Assembly: GCA_015056005.1 (NCBI GenBank)
Contig: SVHB01000007.1
Coordinates: 1-53,706, forward strand
From: Clostridiales bacterium
Lineage (GTDB): Bacteria; Bacillota; Clostridia; Christensenellales; UBA1750
Direction of reading: 5' to 3'
DNA: 53,706 bases
Shown here: positions 32,831 through 40,453 of the stretch, in pieces
How the letters are laid out: the number at the start of each line of letters is the position of its first letter
Position numbering within the stretch: position 1 is the first letter of the stretch
Made by a program: the position numbers and the translations under genes
The notes under the pieces: generated by a model
What the model was told of the DNA's origin: nothing
Database searches by the model: none
Seen by the model: the letters and a program-made list of their open reading frames with translations, nothing else

Positions 32831-33940
32831 ATGAAAATTCTCGGTATTGTTTGCGAATATAATCCGTTCCATACAGGTCACGCCTATCAGATACAAAAAG
32901 CAAGGGAAGAAAGCGGCGCGGACATCATTGTTTGCGCAATGAGCGGTCCGCTCGTTCAGCGAGGCGACCTTGCGATCATAGATAAATGGGAGCGAGCCAA
33001 ATGCGCGGTGCTTTGGGGTGCGGACGTTGTTTTTGAGCTGCCAGCTCTCTTTGCGCTCAGAGCAGCGCCCGATTTTGCATACGGCGCGGTATCGCTGCTT
33101 AAAAGCGCAGGGGCAAGCTGTCTTTCCTTCGGCTGCGAGACCGACAGCAAAGATAAAATAATGGAGTTTGCCGCCCTTTCTCCCGATATGAAGGATGCGC
33201 TCAAAAAAGGTCAGAGTTATCCCAGAGCATTTGCTGAATCTTCTGTCTTTGATATGGATACTGCAAACACTCCGAATCTGGTACTCGCCTCCGAATACTT
33301 GAAGGCATCTCAAGCGCTGAGCGGCATGGAGCTTTATCCGATAAAGAGAACCAACGCCCATCTGGAAGGCGCGGGTGCGATAAGAAAAAGACTGCTTTCA
33401 GGTGAAGCTTTGGATGATTCCTTTGATATCCCCGCCTGCACATATGACGCACTAAGCGGCGGTATTTACAATTCTTCCGAAAATATCTCGCAGGCCGCGC
33501 TTTTTAAGCTGCGCAATATGCCGCCATCGGATATGGCGCTCTGTCTCGGCGTTTCGGAAGGGCTTGAAAACAGAATATATGAATGCGCTCAAAAAGCAAC
33601 ATCCTTAAGCGAGCTTTTTTCTATGATAAAGACCAAAAGGTATACTATGGCGCGCATCAGAAGAGCGGTGCTTTCCTGCGTGCTCGATATGACCTATGAG
33701 CTTGCAGGAAACTACCCCGCACCGCCGTATCTCAGACTTCTTGCCTTCAACGCCAAAACCGCGGGCAGATATTTAAGACAGCTTTCGGATGATTCTCCCC
33801 TGCCCGTTATCAGTAAGCTCGCTGATGCCCAAATCAATGACTGCCTGTCACTGGATATTAGCGCGCAGTCGCTTTTCGATCTTGGAATCAACAAAAATGC
33901 GCAGCGGGATTACCTGACCTCGCCCGTTATAATCAAATGA
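32831..33940 (+). CDS. tmcAL: tRNA-Met cytidine acetate ligase, YlbM family
   Basis: 369 residues. Activates acetate with ATP to acetyl-adenylate and places N4-acetylcytidine at C34 of elongator tRNA-Met. N-terminal nucleotidyltransferase fold with HTGH at 14-17 (IVCEYNPFHTGHAYQI), MSGPLVQRGDLA, and NTPN..ASEYLKA. The usual GNFVQRGEP stretch is GPLVQRGDL here, a mild variation. GGAAGGA precedes the ATG. Divergent from pta-ackA, whose product acetate is its substrate. Confidence 0.94.
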   Translation: MKILGIVCEYNPFHTGHAYQIQKAREESGADIIVCAMSGPLVQRGDLAIIDKWERAKCAVLWGADVVFELPALFALRAAPDFAYGAVSLLKSAGASCLSFGCETDSKDKIMEFAALSPDMKDALKKGQSYPRAFAESSVFDMDTANTPNLVLASEYLKASQALSGMELYPIKRTNAHLEGAGAIRKRLLSGEALDDSFDIPACTYDALSGGIYNSSENISQAALFKLRNMPPSDMALCLGVSEGLENRIYECAQKATSLSELFSMIKTKRYTMARIRRAVLSCVLDMTYELAGNYPAPPYLRLLAFNAKTAGRYLRQLSDDSPLPVISKLADAQINDCLSLDISAQSLFDLGINKNAQRDYLTSPVIIK

Positions 33941-33990
33941 TCGGCTGCTAAGTTTCTGCTAATTTGTAAATTTTCTGTTATCATGAGCAC

Positions 33991-34036
33991 AAACAAACAA
34001 TATCATTTACACATTGTTTGTTTTTAGGTGTATAAT
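33991..34036 (+). promoter_or_regulatory. 11-bp dyad plus -10 box before Cys-rich membrane protein gene
   Basis: AAACAAACAAT (33991-34001), 11-nt spacer, ATTGTTTGTTT (34013-34023), perfect. TATAAT follows at 34031-34036. The right arm occupies the -35 position, where no good -35 hexamer is seen, so a regulator binding here could activate or block. As a terminator for tmcAL it would be weak, being almost without GC pairs. Confidence 0.55.
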
Positions 34037-34095
34037 ATTGTTGAATTTTTTTGCATATCATGTCAAACAGTTTTTTTGTATCCGGCGAGGTTTTT

Positions 34096-34818
34096 ATGTC
34101 AGACATAAGGAAAAGATATTTTGTACGCCTTTTCGGGCGCATATTGGTATTTATCATTTGTTTATGGGTTTGTTTTGTTCGCCCCGAATGGTTCGCAGTG
34201 CTTGACGGAACGAATTTCTTTAAGCAGTTCACTCCCTTCCATCTTTTGTGGCTTATTTGGGCAGCGGATATGTTCCTGCAGCTCGTTCCCATAAAGAACA
34301 AGGTTGCTTTAGGTTCTCAAAAGCTTTTTAAGAATAGATTTCGCCCGATAGTGGAAAAGATCAACTATAAAGCTCTGCGCGATTATCTGGTTTTCACCAC
34401 CAAAGCCGCCTACAAGGTGTTTTTAATCTGGGGCGCGCTGATCGCGCTTCTGGGCATCCTGTATTTCACAGGCATTATCAATAAAATATGGCTTTTCATG
34501 ATATCGGTCCTTTTCTATGTATGCGACCTCATCTGTGTGCTCATATGGTGTCCCTTCAGGCTCATTATGAAAAACAAATGCTGCACCACCTGCAGGATAT
34601 TCAACTGGGATCATTTGATGATGTTCTCTCCCCTCATCTTCATCGGCGGTTTCTACAGTGTTTCCCTCGTCCTGCTTGCCATCGCCGCATGGCTCGTATG
34701 GGAAGTCTGCATAATGATCTATCCCGAACGCTTCTGGGAAATGACCAACGCCGCCCTCAAATGCTCCGAATGCACCGACAAGCTCTGCACGCAGTATTGT
34801 CAGAAGCTGAGGAAATAA
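34096..34818 (+). CDS. Cys-rich polytopic membrane protein of unknown function
   Basis: 240 residues, about six TM helices. Two cysteine groups stand out: CCTTC (162-166), just before FNWDHLMMFSP, and CSECTDKLCTQYC (223-235) at the C-terminal tail, plus single Cys in TM segments. This could bind a metal or Fe-S centre or carry redox disulfides, but no family is recognised. ATG at 34096 follows GCGAGG with 5 nt spacing; in-frame starts upstream (34051, 34060) lack a site. It stands alone, between tmcAL and a convergent methyltransferase. Confidence 0.8.
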   Translation: MSDIRKRYFVRLFGRILVFIICLWVCFVRPEWFAVLDGTNFFKQFTPFHLLWLIWAADMFLQLVPIKNKVALGSQKLFKNRFRPIVEKINYKALRDYLVFTTKAAYKVFLIWGALIALLGILYFTGIINKIWLFMISVLFYVCDLICVLIWCPFRLIMKNKCCTTCRIFNWDHLMMFSPLIFIGGFYSVSLVLLAIAAWLVWEVCIMIYPERFWEMTNAALKCSECTDKLCTQYCQKLRK

Positions 34819-34820
34819 AT

Positions 34821-34849
34821 AAGCAGCAGAAAGCTTTCTGCTGCTTTTG
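34821..34849 (+). terminator. Intrinsic terminator of Cys-rich membrane protein gene
   Basis: A near-perfect 26-bp palindrome (34821-34846) centred on AAGCTT, arms AAGCAGCAGAAA / TTTCTGCTGCTT, followed by TTTG. It begins 2 nt after the stop. Confidence 0.85.
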
Positions 34850-34892
34850 AATTTTACTTTTACCTATTTGCCTTTTGACCGTCATTGATGAT

Positions 34893-34923
34893 AAAAGAAC
34901 AGCATTTTTTATGCTGTTCTTTT
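34893..34923. terminator. Bidirectional terminator before TRM11-like gene end
   Basis: AAAAGAACAGCAT (34893-34905), 5-nt loop, ATGCTGTTCTTTT (34911-34923). A and T runs at both ends let it stop transcription in both directions. Confidence 0.85.
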
Positions 34924-34944
34924 CTTTATTCTTTATTCTTTATT
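34924..34944. repeat. Three tandem CTTTATT heptamers
   Basis: CTTTATT at 34924-34930, 34931-34937 and 34938-34944. The run covers the stop codon of the minus-strand methyltransferase and its 3' flank. It is a likely slippage site with no obvious function. Confidence 0.8.
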
Positions 34945-35950
34945 CCTTTATCGCTACCGCGATATCCCTTGTGACGGCCTGTTCGACCCAGTGTTCGAAG
35001 GTGTCGTAGACGCCGCCTTCCAGGGGTTTCAGACCGTTTTTGTAGAGGAGGTTCCTTGCGGTATGCAAAGGGAGGGTGTTTACATTGAAGGAGATGGCGA
35101 TCGCGCCGCCGGGCTTTAGCACATGCGCCCATGCGGGGGCGCATTTTTCAAGCAGGGAGGCGGGGGCGATGGGCTTTCTGCCGTCCTGACCTGCGTGCTG
35201 GACTCCGTAAGGAAGGTCAGCGGCGATGGCATGGAAGAAGTCCTTCTTAAAATAGCTTGGGCAATTTGTGGTGCTTCCATGGATGTTTATGAGCTCCAGC
35301 GGGCTTTCCTTGAGCTGTTTTGAATCAAGGGCGAGCTTATATGAAGTTCTGGCTCCACCGCTTTTTCCGTTCACAGTCATGGAGTTTTTGGAAACCGAAT
35401 GCTTGAGCTTATGGAACTCGAGGTATTTTTTGAAATACTTATTGAGCTCATCGATATCGGCTTTGTCTATCTCAACACCGTAGGCATTGTAATCCTTTTT
35501 GAGCGCTTCAAAAAGCGTTGTTCCTCTGCCGCATATGGGATCAAGTATATTAAGCTTTTCGTCGAACCTGCCCGCATAATCGCTTGAAAACACGGCTGCG
35601 TTTATGAGCAGCGAGGTAAACACCTCGTTGGTCTTGCCCTTATACTTGAGCACGCCGGAGATATCGTCCTCAACCACCCTGGAATATTCAAGCTGTACAG
35701 GATAAAGCGCATCGTTCTGAAGCTTAAACAGCACATAGAGCGAGGACAGCCTTGATAAGAGCATTTGAGTGCGCCTGCTTTCCTCCGCTTCAAACGAAAT
35801 AAGGTCAAGCCCGTTCAGGTTGATGAATTCGGGCGTGATGCCGTAGGGCGAGAGCATTAAGGTGAGTTCGGACAAAGTCAGAGTCTGCACACCTGCGTTG
35901 TATCTTTGGTTCTGATGCGGTGCAACAAGCACGGCGTATCTCATATTCAT
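34940..35950 (-). CDS. TRM11/TRMG10-like SAM-dependent RNA methyltransferase
   Basis: 336 residues. C-terminal Rossmann methyltransferase domain with SAM site NILDPICGRGTTLFEAL and GVEIDK, and the catalytic DLPYG motif (the N6/N2-methylase NPPY equivalent) near residue 253. This matches the TRM11-like guanine-N2 tRNA methyltransferase group. No clear THUMP domain; the N-terminal about 140 residues (LTLSELTLMLSPYGI) may replace it. Target base unknown. Its ATG overlaps the upstream patatin gene's stop by 4 nt (ATGA), so the two are coupled. Confidence 0.8.
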   Translation of the reverse strand: MNMRYAVLVAPHQNQRYNAGVQTLTLSELTLMLSPYGITPEFINLNGLDLISFEAEESRRTQMLLSRLSSLYVLFKLQNDALYPVQLEYSRVVEDDISGVLKYKGKTNEVFTSLLINAAVFSSDYAGRFDEKLNILDPICGRGTTLFEALKKDYNAYGVEIDKADIDELNKYFKKYLEFHKLKHSVSKNSMTVNGKSGGARTSYKLALDSKQLKESPLELINIHGSTTNCPSYFKKDFFHAIAADLPYGVQHAGQDGRKPIAPASLLEKCAPAWAHVLKPGGAIAISFNVNTLPLHTARNLLYKNGLKPLEGGVYDTFEHWVEQAVTRDIAVAIKE

Positions 35951-36771
35951 TCAGCCTTTCTTTGCGCCTTTTTTTCGCGCGCTTTTTCTATCGCAGCCTT
36001 TATTTCTTCGATCTGAGCCTGAGCTGCCTTCCTGCCCCTGTCAAGGCAGTCGGCGCTTTGGTTCAGCGACATCATGCTTATATCTCTGACATTTGGCATA
36101 ACGACAACATCGGCGTCCCTGCCAAGGGAGATCGTGTTTGTTTCCATTATCTCAAGAGTGCGCAGCATGATCTCCATTATACCGTTTACCGGGAATACGC
36201 CTTCCCTTACGCCCACATCGCAGCCGATGACAAAATCCGCGCCCATTTCATAGGCGGTGGTAACGGGCACTCTTTCCTTCAGCCCGCCGTCCACCAAAAG
36301 CCTTTCGCCTATCCTGTAGGGTTCAAAAACGCCGGGAACGGAAATGCTGGCCCTGACCGCGTCGCAGAGGTGCAGTTGTTTATCAAGCACAACTCTTTCT
36401 CCCGTTTCTATATCGCAGGCAACGCAGGCAAAGGGGATGTTTGTCTGTTCAAAGGTTTTGTTGCCCGTGAGCGTCCTTACAAAAGTGAGTATCTTTTCAC
36501 CCTTCATAAAACCCTGTCTGGGTACGGTCATATCAAAGAGCATGCGCTCTGTGAGGGTAGAAACAAACTGCTCCATGCGGTACAGATCCATGCCCGTAGC
36601 ATAAATCGATCCGACCACCGAGCCTATGGAAGTACCGGTCACTATGTCTATGGGGATATCGTTCTCCTTCATGACCTGCAGAAAGCCGATATGAGCGATG
36701 CCGCGGAAAAAGCCTCCGCCAAGCGCAGCCGCGATTTTTATATCATCTTTGGGTCTCATATTCGTGCTCAT
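35947..36771 (-). CDS. Patatin-like phospholipase, YlbK/RssA type
   Basis: 274 residues. Serine lipase/acyl hydrolase: oxyanion loop GGGFFRG (18-24), nucleophile Ser48 in GTSIG, catalytic Asp161 in DGG. No signal peptide, so cytosolic or membrane-associated. The C-terminus (about 235-274) is a charged helix rich in Lys/Ala/Glu. GAGGAGGG precedes the ATG. In Bacillus the ylbK homolog also lies beside ylbJ, ylbI(coaD) and ylbH(rsmD), as here. Confidence 0.9.
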   Translation of the reverse strand: MSTNMRPKDDIKIAAALGGGFFRGIAHIGFLQVMKENDIPIDIVTGTSIGSVVGSIYATGMDLYRMEQFVSTLTERMLFDMTVPRQGFMKGEKILTFVRTLTGNKTFEQTNIPFACVACDIETGERVVLDKQLHLCDAVRASISVPGVFEPYRIGERLLVDGGLKERVPVTTAYEMGADFVIGCDVGVREGVFPVNGIMEIMLRTLEIMETNTISLGRDADVVVMPNVRDISMMSLNQSADCLDRGRKAAQAQIEEIKAAIEKAREKKAQRKAE

Positions 36772-36810
36772 ACCGTTTCTTCCCTCCTCATATGCTTTTA
36801 CGGTGATATT

Positions 36811-37680
36811 ATGGTTGTACTATTCGGTATAATATATCTTTTGCTGCTTTTGGTCTTCCCCGAAAAAGCAAGCGACGCTTCAGCCGATGCGCTCACGCTT
36901 TGGGCGGGCTCGGTCGTGCCTTCCCTTTTGCCAAACTACTGTGCATCGATGCTGATGATACAAAGCGGCGCGATATTCACGCTTGGCAAAGCGCTTAACA
37001 GGCCCGCAAAAAAACTCCTGGGCCTCCCCGGCTGCGGTCTTTGCGCTATCCTTATCTCGTACACCTGCGGCTTTCCTACGGGAGCCGCTGTTATAGGAGA
37101 GCTGAATAAAAGCAAAGCGCTTACGAACGCTCAGTCAAGGAACGTATGCTCCTTTGCGTCCTGCTGTTCCCCGGGCTTTATCCTCGGAGCCTGCGCTTCA
37201 TTTGCAAAGACGAGCGGATATATAATGCTTTTTTGTCATCTTCTGGGCGCTGTTATCTGCGGATATTTGTTCAAAACCCGTCTTACAGACAGCGTCACGG
37301 AAACACCTTCCGACATCAAACCCCTGCCCTTTACGCAGGCGATATCAATATCGCTTTCAAAAGGCGGCTCCGCCATGGTCTCAATCGGCGCATCTATGGT
37401 ATTCTTTACCGTGCTTTTGTCCACGGCGTTTTCAAATTCACCCGTCGCGTCTTTTTTTATTGAAATGACCGTAGGCTGCAGAGCGGTAAGCCTTATGTTT
37501 TCATCAAAAAAGCTTACCTGCGCCCTTATCTGCGCCTGTGTATCCTTTGGCGGGCTTTGCATCTACATGCAGAGCGAACCCAGCCTTTCAAGCTTTATAA
37601 GCCCTGTGCGCTATCTTTTTCAAAAGATCGTACATGGGCTTATCAGCGGAATATTATGCTTTTTGTTTACAGCTGGTTGA
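36811..37680 (+). CDS. ylbJ: Sporulation integral membrane protein YlbJ-like
   Basis: 289 residues, about eight TM helices with a nucleoside-recognition/Gate-like pattern: LWAGSVVPSLLPNYCASMLM, SYTCGFPTGAAVIGELN, SPGFILGACAS. This is the YlbJ family, needed for heat-resistant spores in B. subtilis. The frame stays open upstream into the patatin gene's antisense, but no real start exists there; ATG at 36811 has GGTGAT close by. The ribosome site is weak. Its 3' end overlaps the convergent coiled-coil gene by 14 nt. Confidence 0.85.
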   Translation: MVVLFGIIYLLLLLVFPEKASDASADALTLWAGSVVPSLLPNYCASMLMIQSGAIFTLGKALNRPAKKLLGLPGCGLCAILISYTCGFPTGAAVIGELNKSKALTNAQSRNVCSFASCCSPGFILGACASFAKTSGYIMLFCHLLGAVICGYLFKTRLTDSVTETPSDIKPLPFTQAISISLSKGGSAMVSIGASMVFFTVLLSTAFSNSPVASFFIEMTVGCRAVSLMFSSKKLTCALICACVSFGGLCIYMQSEPSLSSFISPVRYLFQKIVHGLISGILCFLFTAG

Positions 37681-38110
37681 TGTTTATGCGGTTATGATTT
37701 ACATCTTCGATAACGCGCTGAGCGTTGTCCTGCAGCATGTTCAGAACATTATTGGCATAGTTCATTACATCGTTTCTGATATCCTGAGCCTCTGCCCTTG
37801 CCTGAGCTATGATCTGATCGGCCTGCTCGTTTGCGGCGTTAACAATATTGTGCTGGCTCAAAATAGCGTTGAAGCGCTGCTCGGCTTGCGCGATGATCGC
37901 CTCGGCGTTTGCCTGAGCGTCTCTGATTATCCTGTCGCTTTCCTGAGTAATAGCCTCTGCTTCGATAATGCTCTCGGGCAGATTTACTCGAAGATCTGAG
38001 AGCATGGCAAGGCATTTATCCACATCAACAAGCTTTTTGCCGCTCAAAAGGAAATTGCTCGCGCCGGAAAGCTCGTCATCCAGAAGCTCGATTATTGCCA
38101 TTATATTCAT
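37667..38110 (-). CDS. Coiled-coil protein, ATP synthase B-subunit/DivIVA-like
   Basis: 147 residues. From about 45 to 135 it is a continuous amphipathic helix with Ala/Gln/Glu-rich heptads (AITQESDRIIRDAQANAEAIIAQ, ADQIIAQARAEAQDIRNDV), like the stalk of F-type ATPase subunit B or V-type subunit E. There is no membrane helix and no ATP motif. Proteins of this sort are common between coaD and ylbJ in Clostridia and are of unknown function. The ATG overlaps the coaD stop (TAATG). Likely a cell-envelope or sporulation scaffold, but this is inference. Confidence 0.8.
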   Translation of the reverse strand: MNIMAIIELLDDELSGASNFLLSGKKLVDVDKCLAMLSDLRVNLPESIIEAEAITQESDRIIRDAQANAEAIIAQAEQRFNAILSQHNIVNAANEQADQIIAQARAEAQDIRNDVMNYANNVLNMLQDNAQRVIEDVNHNRININQL

Positions 38111-38592
38111 TATTTCTGCCTCCTTACAGCATTTTTGATATCGGGTATGATCACTTTGGGTACATAGGGCGATAAGTCGTAATCAAACATCGCAATTTCC
38201 TTTACTGCGCTTGAAGAAGCCACGGAAAGCGCGGGATCGCTCATCAGAAACACATATTCGATATCTTCTGCTTCCCGCCTGTTGATCTGCGCCCACGGAG
38301 CTTCGTATTCAAAATCCGATACGGTCCTTATACCTCTGATAACGACTTTTGCTCCTATCTGCCTTGCTCCCTCCAGCTGACCGCAGGAAAATGCCATAAC
38401 GCTTGCATTTGGTATATCATGTATCGCCTTTTTGATCATTTGAACGCGCTCGTCGGCTGTAAATGTGTTCTTTTTGGACGGGTTATAGAACACCGCGACT
38501 ACAACTTCATCAAATATTGCCGCCGCTCTTTTTACAACGTCAAGATGACCCAGCGTCATCGGATCAAAGGATCCGGGGAACATTGCCTTCAT
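38110..38592 (-). CDS. coaD: Phosphopantetheine adenylyltransferase
   Basis: 160 residues. Makes dephospho-CoA from 4'-phosphopantetheine and ATP. Nucleotidyltransferase motifs FPGSFDPMTLGH (TxGH 13-16), RGIRTVSDFEYE and SSSAVKEIA. All expected blocks are present. Start overlaps the rsmD stop by 4 nt. Confidence 0.96.
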   Translation of the reverse strand: MKAMFPGSFDPMTLGHLDVVKRAAAIFDEVVVAVFYNPSKKNTFTADERVQMIKKAIHDIPNASVMAFSCGQLEGARQIGAKVVIRGIRTVSDFEYEAPWAQINRREAEDIEYVFLMSDPALSVASSSAVKEIAMFDYDLSPYVPKVIIPDIKNAVRRQK

Positions 38593-39146
38593 GATACCAA
38601 CTCCTCGATAATAAAGCTGAGCGTGGTTTTTCCGTAGGTACGCCTGTCGTATATCCTGTAATCAAAGGGGATATCGAAGGTGGAGCCCTTCCTGTGCTCA
38701 CAGATGATAATACCGTTGGTCTCAAGTATCCCTCTTGCCCTGATATGCTCTATAACGGGTGCATAAAGCCCGCTGTCATAGGGAGGATCAAGGAAGATGA
38801 GAGAAAACTTCATTCCCGAGTCTGCAAGCATATCTATCGCGTTATGCGCATCCTGACACATAACGCCCGTTTGCTCCTGCGCTTTTAGTGTATCTACGTT
38901 CTTTTCGATTATTTTGAACGCTTTGGGGGATTTATCGTTCAGCACAGCATATTCCGCGCCTCTTGATACAGCTTCCAGCGCAAGCGCGCCCGAACCCGAG
39001 AACAGGTCGAGCACATATGCGCCCTCCACCCGTGAAGCAAGGATATTGAAAAGGCTTTCCCTCACCCTGTCGGCGGTAGGTCTTGTTGCTTCGCCCTCAA
39101 GGGACTCGAGCTTCCTTGAGCGGTATTTTCCCGCAACTATCCTCAT
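38589..39146 (-). CDS. rsmD: 16S rRNA (guanine966-N2)-methyltransferase
   Basis: 185 residues. Motifs: RIVAGKYRSRKL, TRPTADRVRESLFNIL, SAM site DLFSGSGALALEAVSRGA and catalytic DPPY. Normal length. Overlaps trmFO by 4 nt and coaD by 4 nt, so it is tightly coupled within the long minus-strand gene train. Confidence 0.96.
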   Translation of the reverse strand: MRIVAGKYRSRKLESLEGEATRPTADRVRESLFNILASRVEGAYVLDLFSGSGALALEAVSRGAEYAVLNDKSPKAFKIIEKNVDTLKAQEQTGVMCQDAHNAIDMLADSGMKFSLIFLDPPYDSGLYAPVIEHIRARGILETNGIIICEHRKGSTFDIPFDYRIYDRRTYGKTTLSFIIEELVS

Positions 39147-40453
39147 ACTTGCTCACCTGCCAGTTCATCGATTATCGCAAGCGATCTTTCGGCATAAGCG
39201 TTGTATTTGTCCTTCTTATTTCTGAACCTCTGCGCCGGCTGCTCGATAATGGAGAAATTGGCGTTCATGGGGTCAAACTTATGATGGGGAGAGCTGATAT
39301 ACTTTGCCAGCGCGCCCAGCATGGTTTTTGCCGTCAGTTCACTCTGCTTTTTGCCAAGCAGCCTGTTTGCAAGATCCATACCCGCAACGAGCCCTGAGCC
39401 TGCGGATTCCACATAGCCCTCAACGCCCGTGATCTGCCCCGCGAAACAGAGATTCTCCCTTCCTATAACCGCATAATGCTCGTCAAGGAAACCGGGGGAC
39501 TGGATATAGGTATTCCTGTGCATGACTCCGTAGCGCTCAAACACCGCGTTTTCAAGCCCGGGGATCATTGAGAACACTCTTTTTTGCTCGCCGAACTTGA
39601 GCCTTGTCTGGAAGCCGACCATGTTGTATACGCTCGCTGCGGAATCGTCCTGCCTTAGCTGGACGACCGCATAGGGCATTTTGCCGGTTCTTGGGTCTTC
39701 AAGGCCTATGGGCTTTAAGGGACCGAAGGCAAGGGTCATAAAGCCCCTTCTTGCCATCGACTCAACGGGCATGCAGCCTTCAAAGAGGAGATTTTCCTCA
39801 AAACCGTGCACGGGGGCTGTCTCGGCTTCAAGCAGCGCGTTTACAAAAGCGTCGTACTGCTCTTTGTCCATGGGGCAGTTGATATAATCCGCCTCGCCCC
39901 TGTCGTACCTTGATTTCAAAAACGCTTTTTCCATATTGATACTGTCGCGCCTGACTATCGGAGCGGCTGCATCGTAGAAACCAAGAGCGTCCTTGCCAAC
40001 CAAGCCTGCGATGCTCTCATAAAGCTTTCCGTCTGTCAAAGGACCGGTTGCGATGATCACGTTGCCCTCTGGGATATCGTCGATCCTTTGGGCTTTGATC
40101 GTGATGTTCTCATGCTCGGTGAGCTTTTTTGTGATATATTCGCTGAATTTATCCCTGTCGACCGCCAGCGCGCCGCCTGCTGGAACGCTGCTATTGTCTG
40201 CGGCTTCGATTATAAGGGACCCCAGCCTGCGCATTTCTTCCTTCAGAAGCCCGGAAGCGCTGTCGATGCGCATGGCTTTAAGAGAATTTGAGCAAACAAG
40301 CTCTCCAAAGCCGTTCTGAGAATGAGCGGGGCTCTTCTCGTTGGGCTTCATATCGATAAGAGTGACTTTTATCCCTCTTTTTGCCAGCTGCCAGGCCGCT
40401 TCGCTGCCCGCAAGACCCGCGCCAACGACAGTGACCATGTTATTTTCAGTCAT
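39143..40453 (-). CDS. trmFO: Methylenetetrahydrofolate-tRNA (uracil54-C5)-methyltransferase
   Basis: 436 residues. Folate- and FAD-dependent enzyme making m5U54 in the T-loop of tRNA. FAD site VVGAGLAGSEAAW, conserved Cys in ELVCSNSLKAMRID and FEGCMPVE, and RRDSINMEKAF. The start is uncertain: ATG at 40453 (8 nt overlap with topA) is used here; ATG at 40438, just after the topA stop, is equally possible. Neither has a clear ribosome site, so coupling to topA is likely. Confidence 0.95.
   Translation of the reverse strand: MTENNMVTVVGAGLAGSEAAWQLAKRGIKVTLIDMKPNEKSPAHSQNGFGELVCSNSLKAMRIDSASGLLKEEMRRLGSLIIEAADNSSVPAGGALAVDRDKFSEYITKKLTEHENITIKAQRIDDIPEGNVIIATGPLTDGKLYESIAGLVGKDALGFYDAAAPIVRRDSINMEKAFLKSRYDRGEADYINCPMDKEQYDAFVNALLEAETAPVHGFEENLLFEGCMPVESMARRGFMTLAFGPLKPIGLEDPRTGKMPYAVVQLRQDDSAASVYNMVGFQTRLKFGEQKRVFSMIPGLENAVFERYGVMHRNTYIQSPGFLDEHYAVIGRENLCFAGQITGVEGYVESAGSGLVAGMDLANRLLGKKQSELTAKTMLGALAKYISSPHHKFDPMNANFSIIEQPAQRFRNKKDKYNAYAERSLAIIDELAGEQV

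Noticed and set aside
34924-34944. CRISPR or regulatory meaning of the CTTTATT repeats
   Set aside because: Three contiguous 7-mers without spacers; a simple tandem repeat at a gene end.
35920-36810. N-terminal extension of ylbJ into the patatin gene's antisense
   Set aside because: No start with a ribosome site, and the extra translation is unlike any YlbJ. The family N-terminus begins at 36811.
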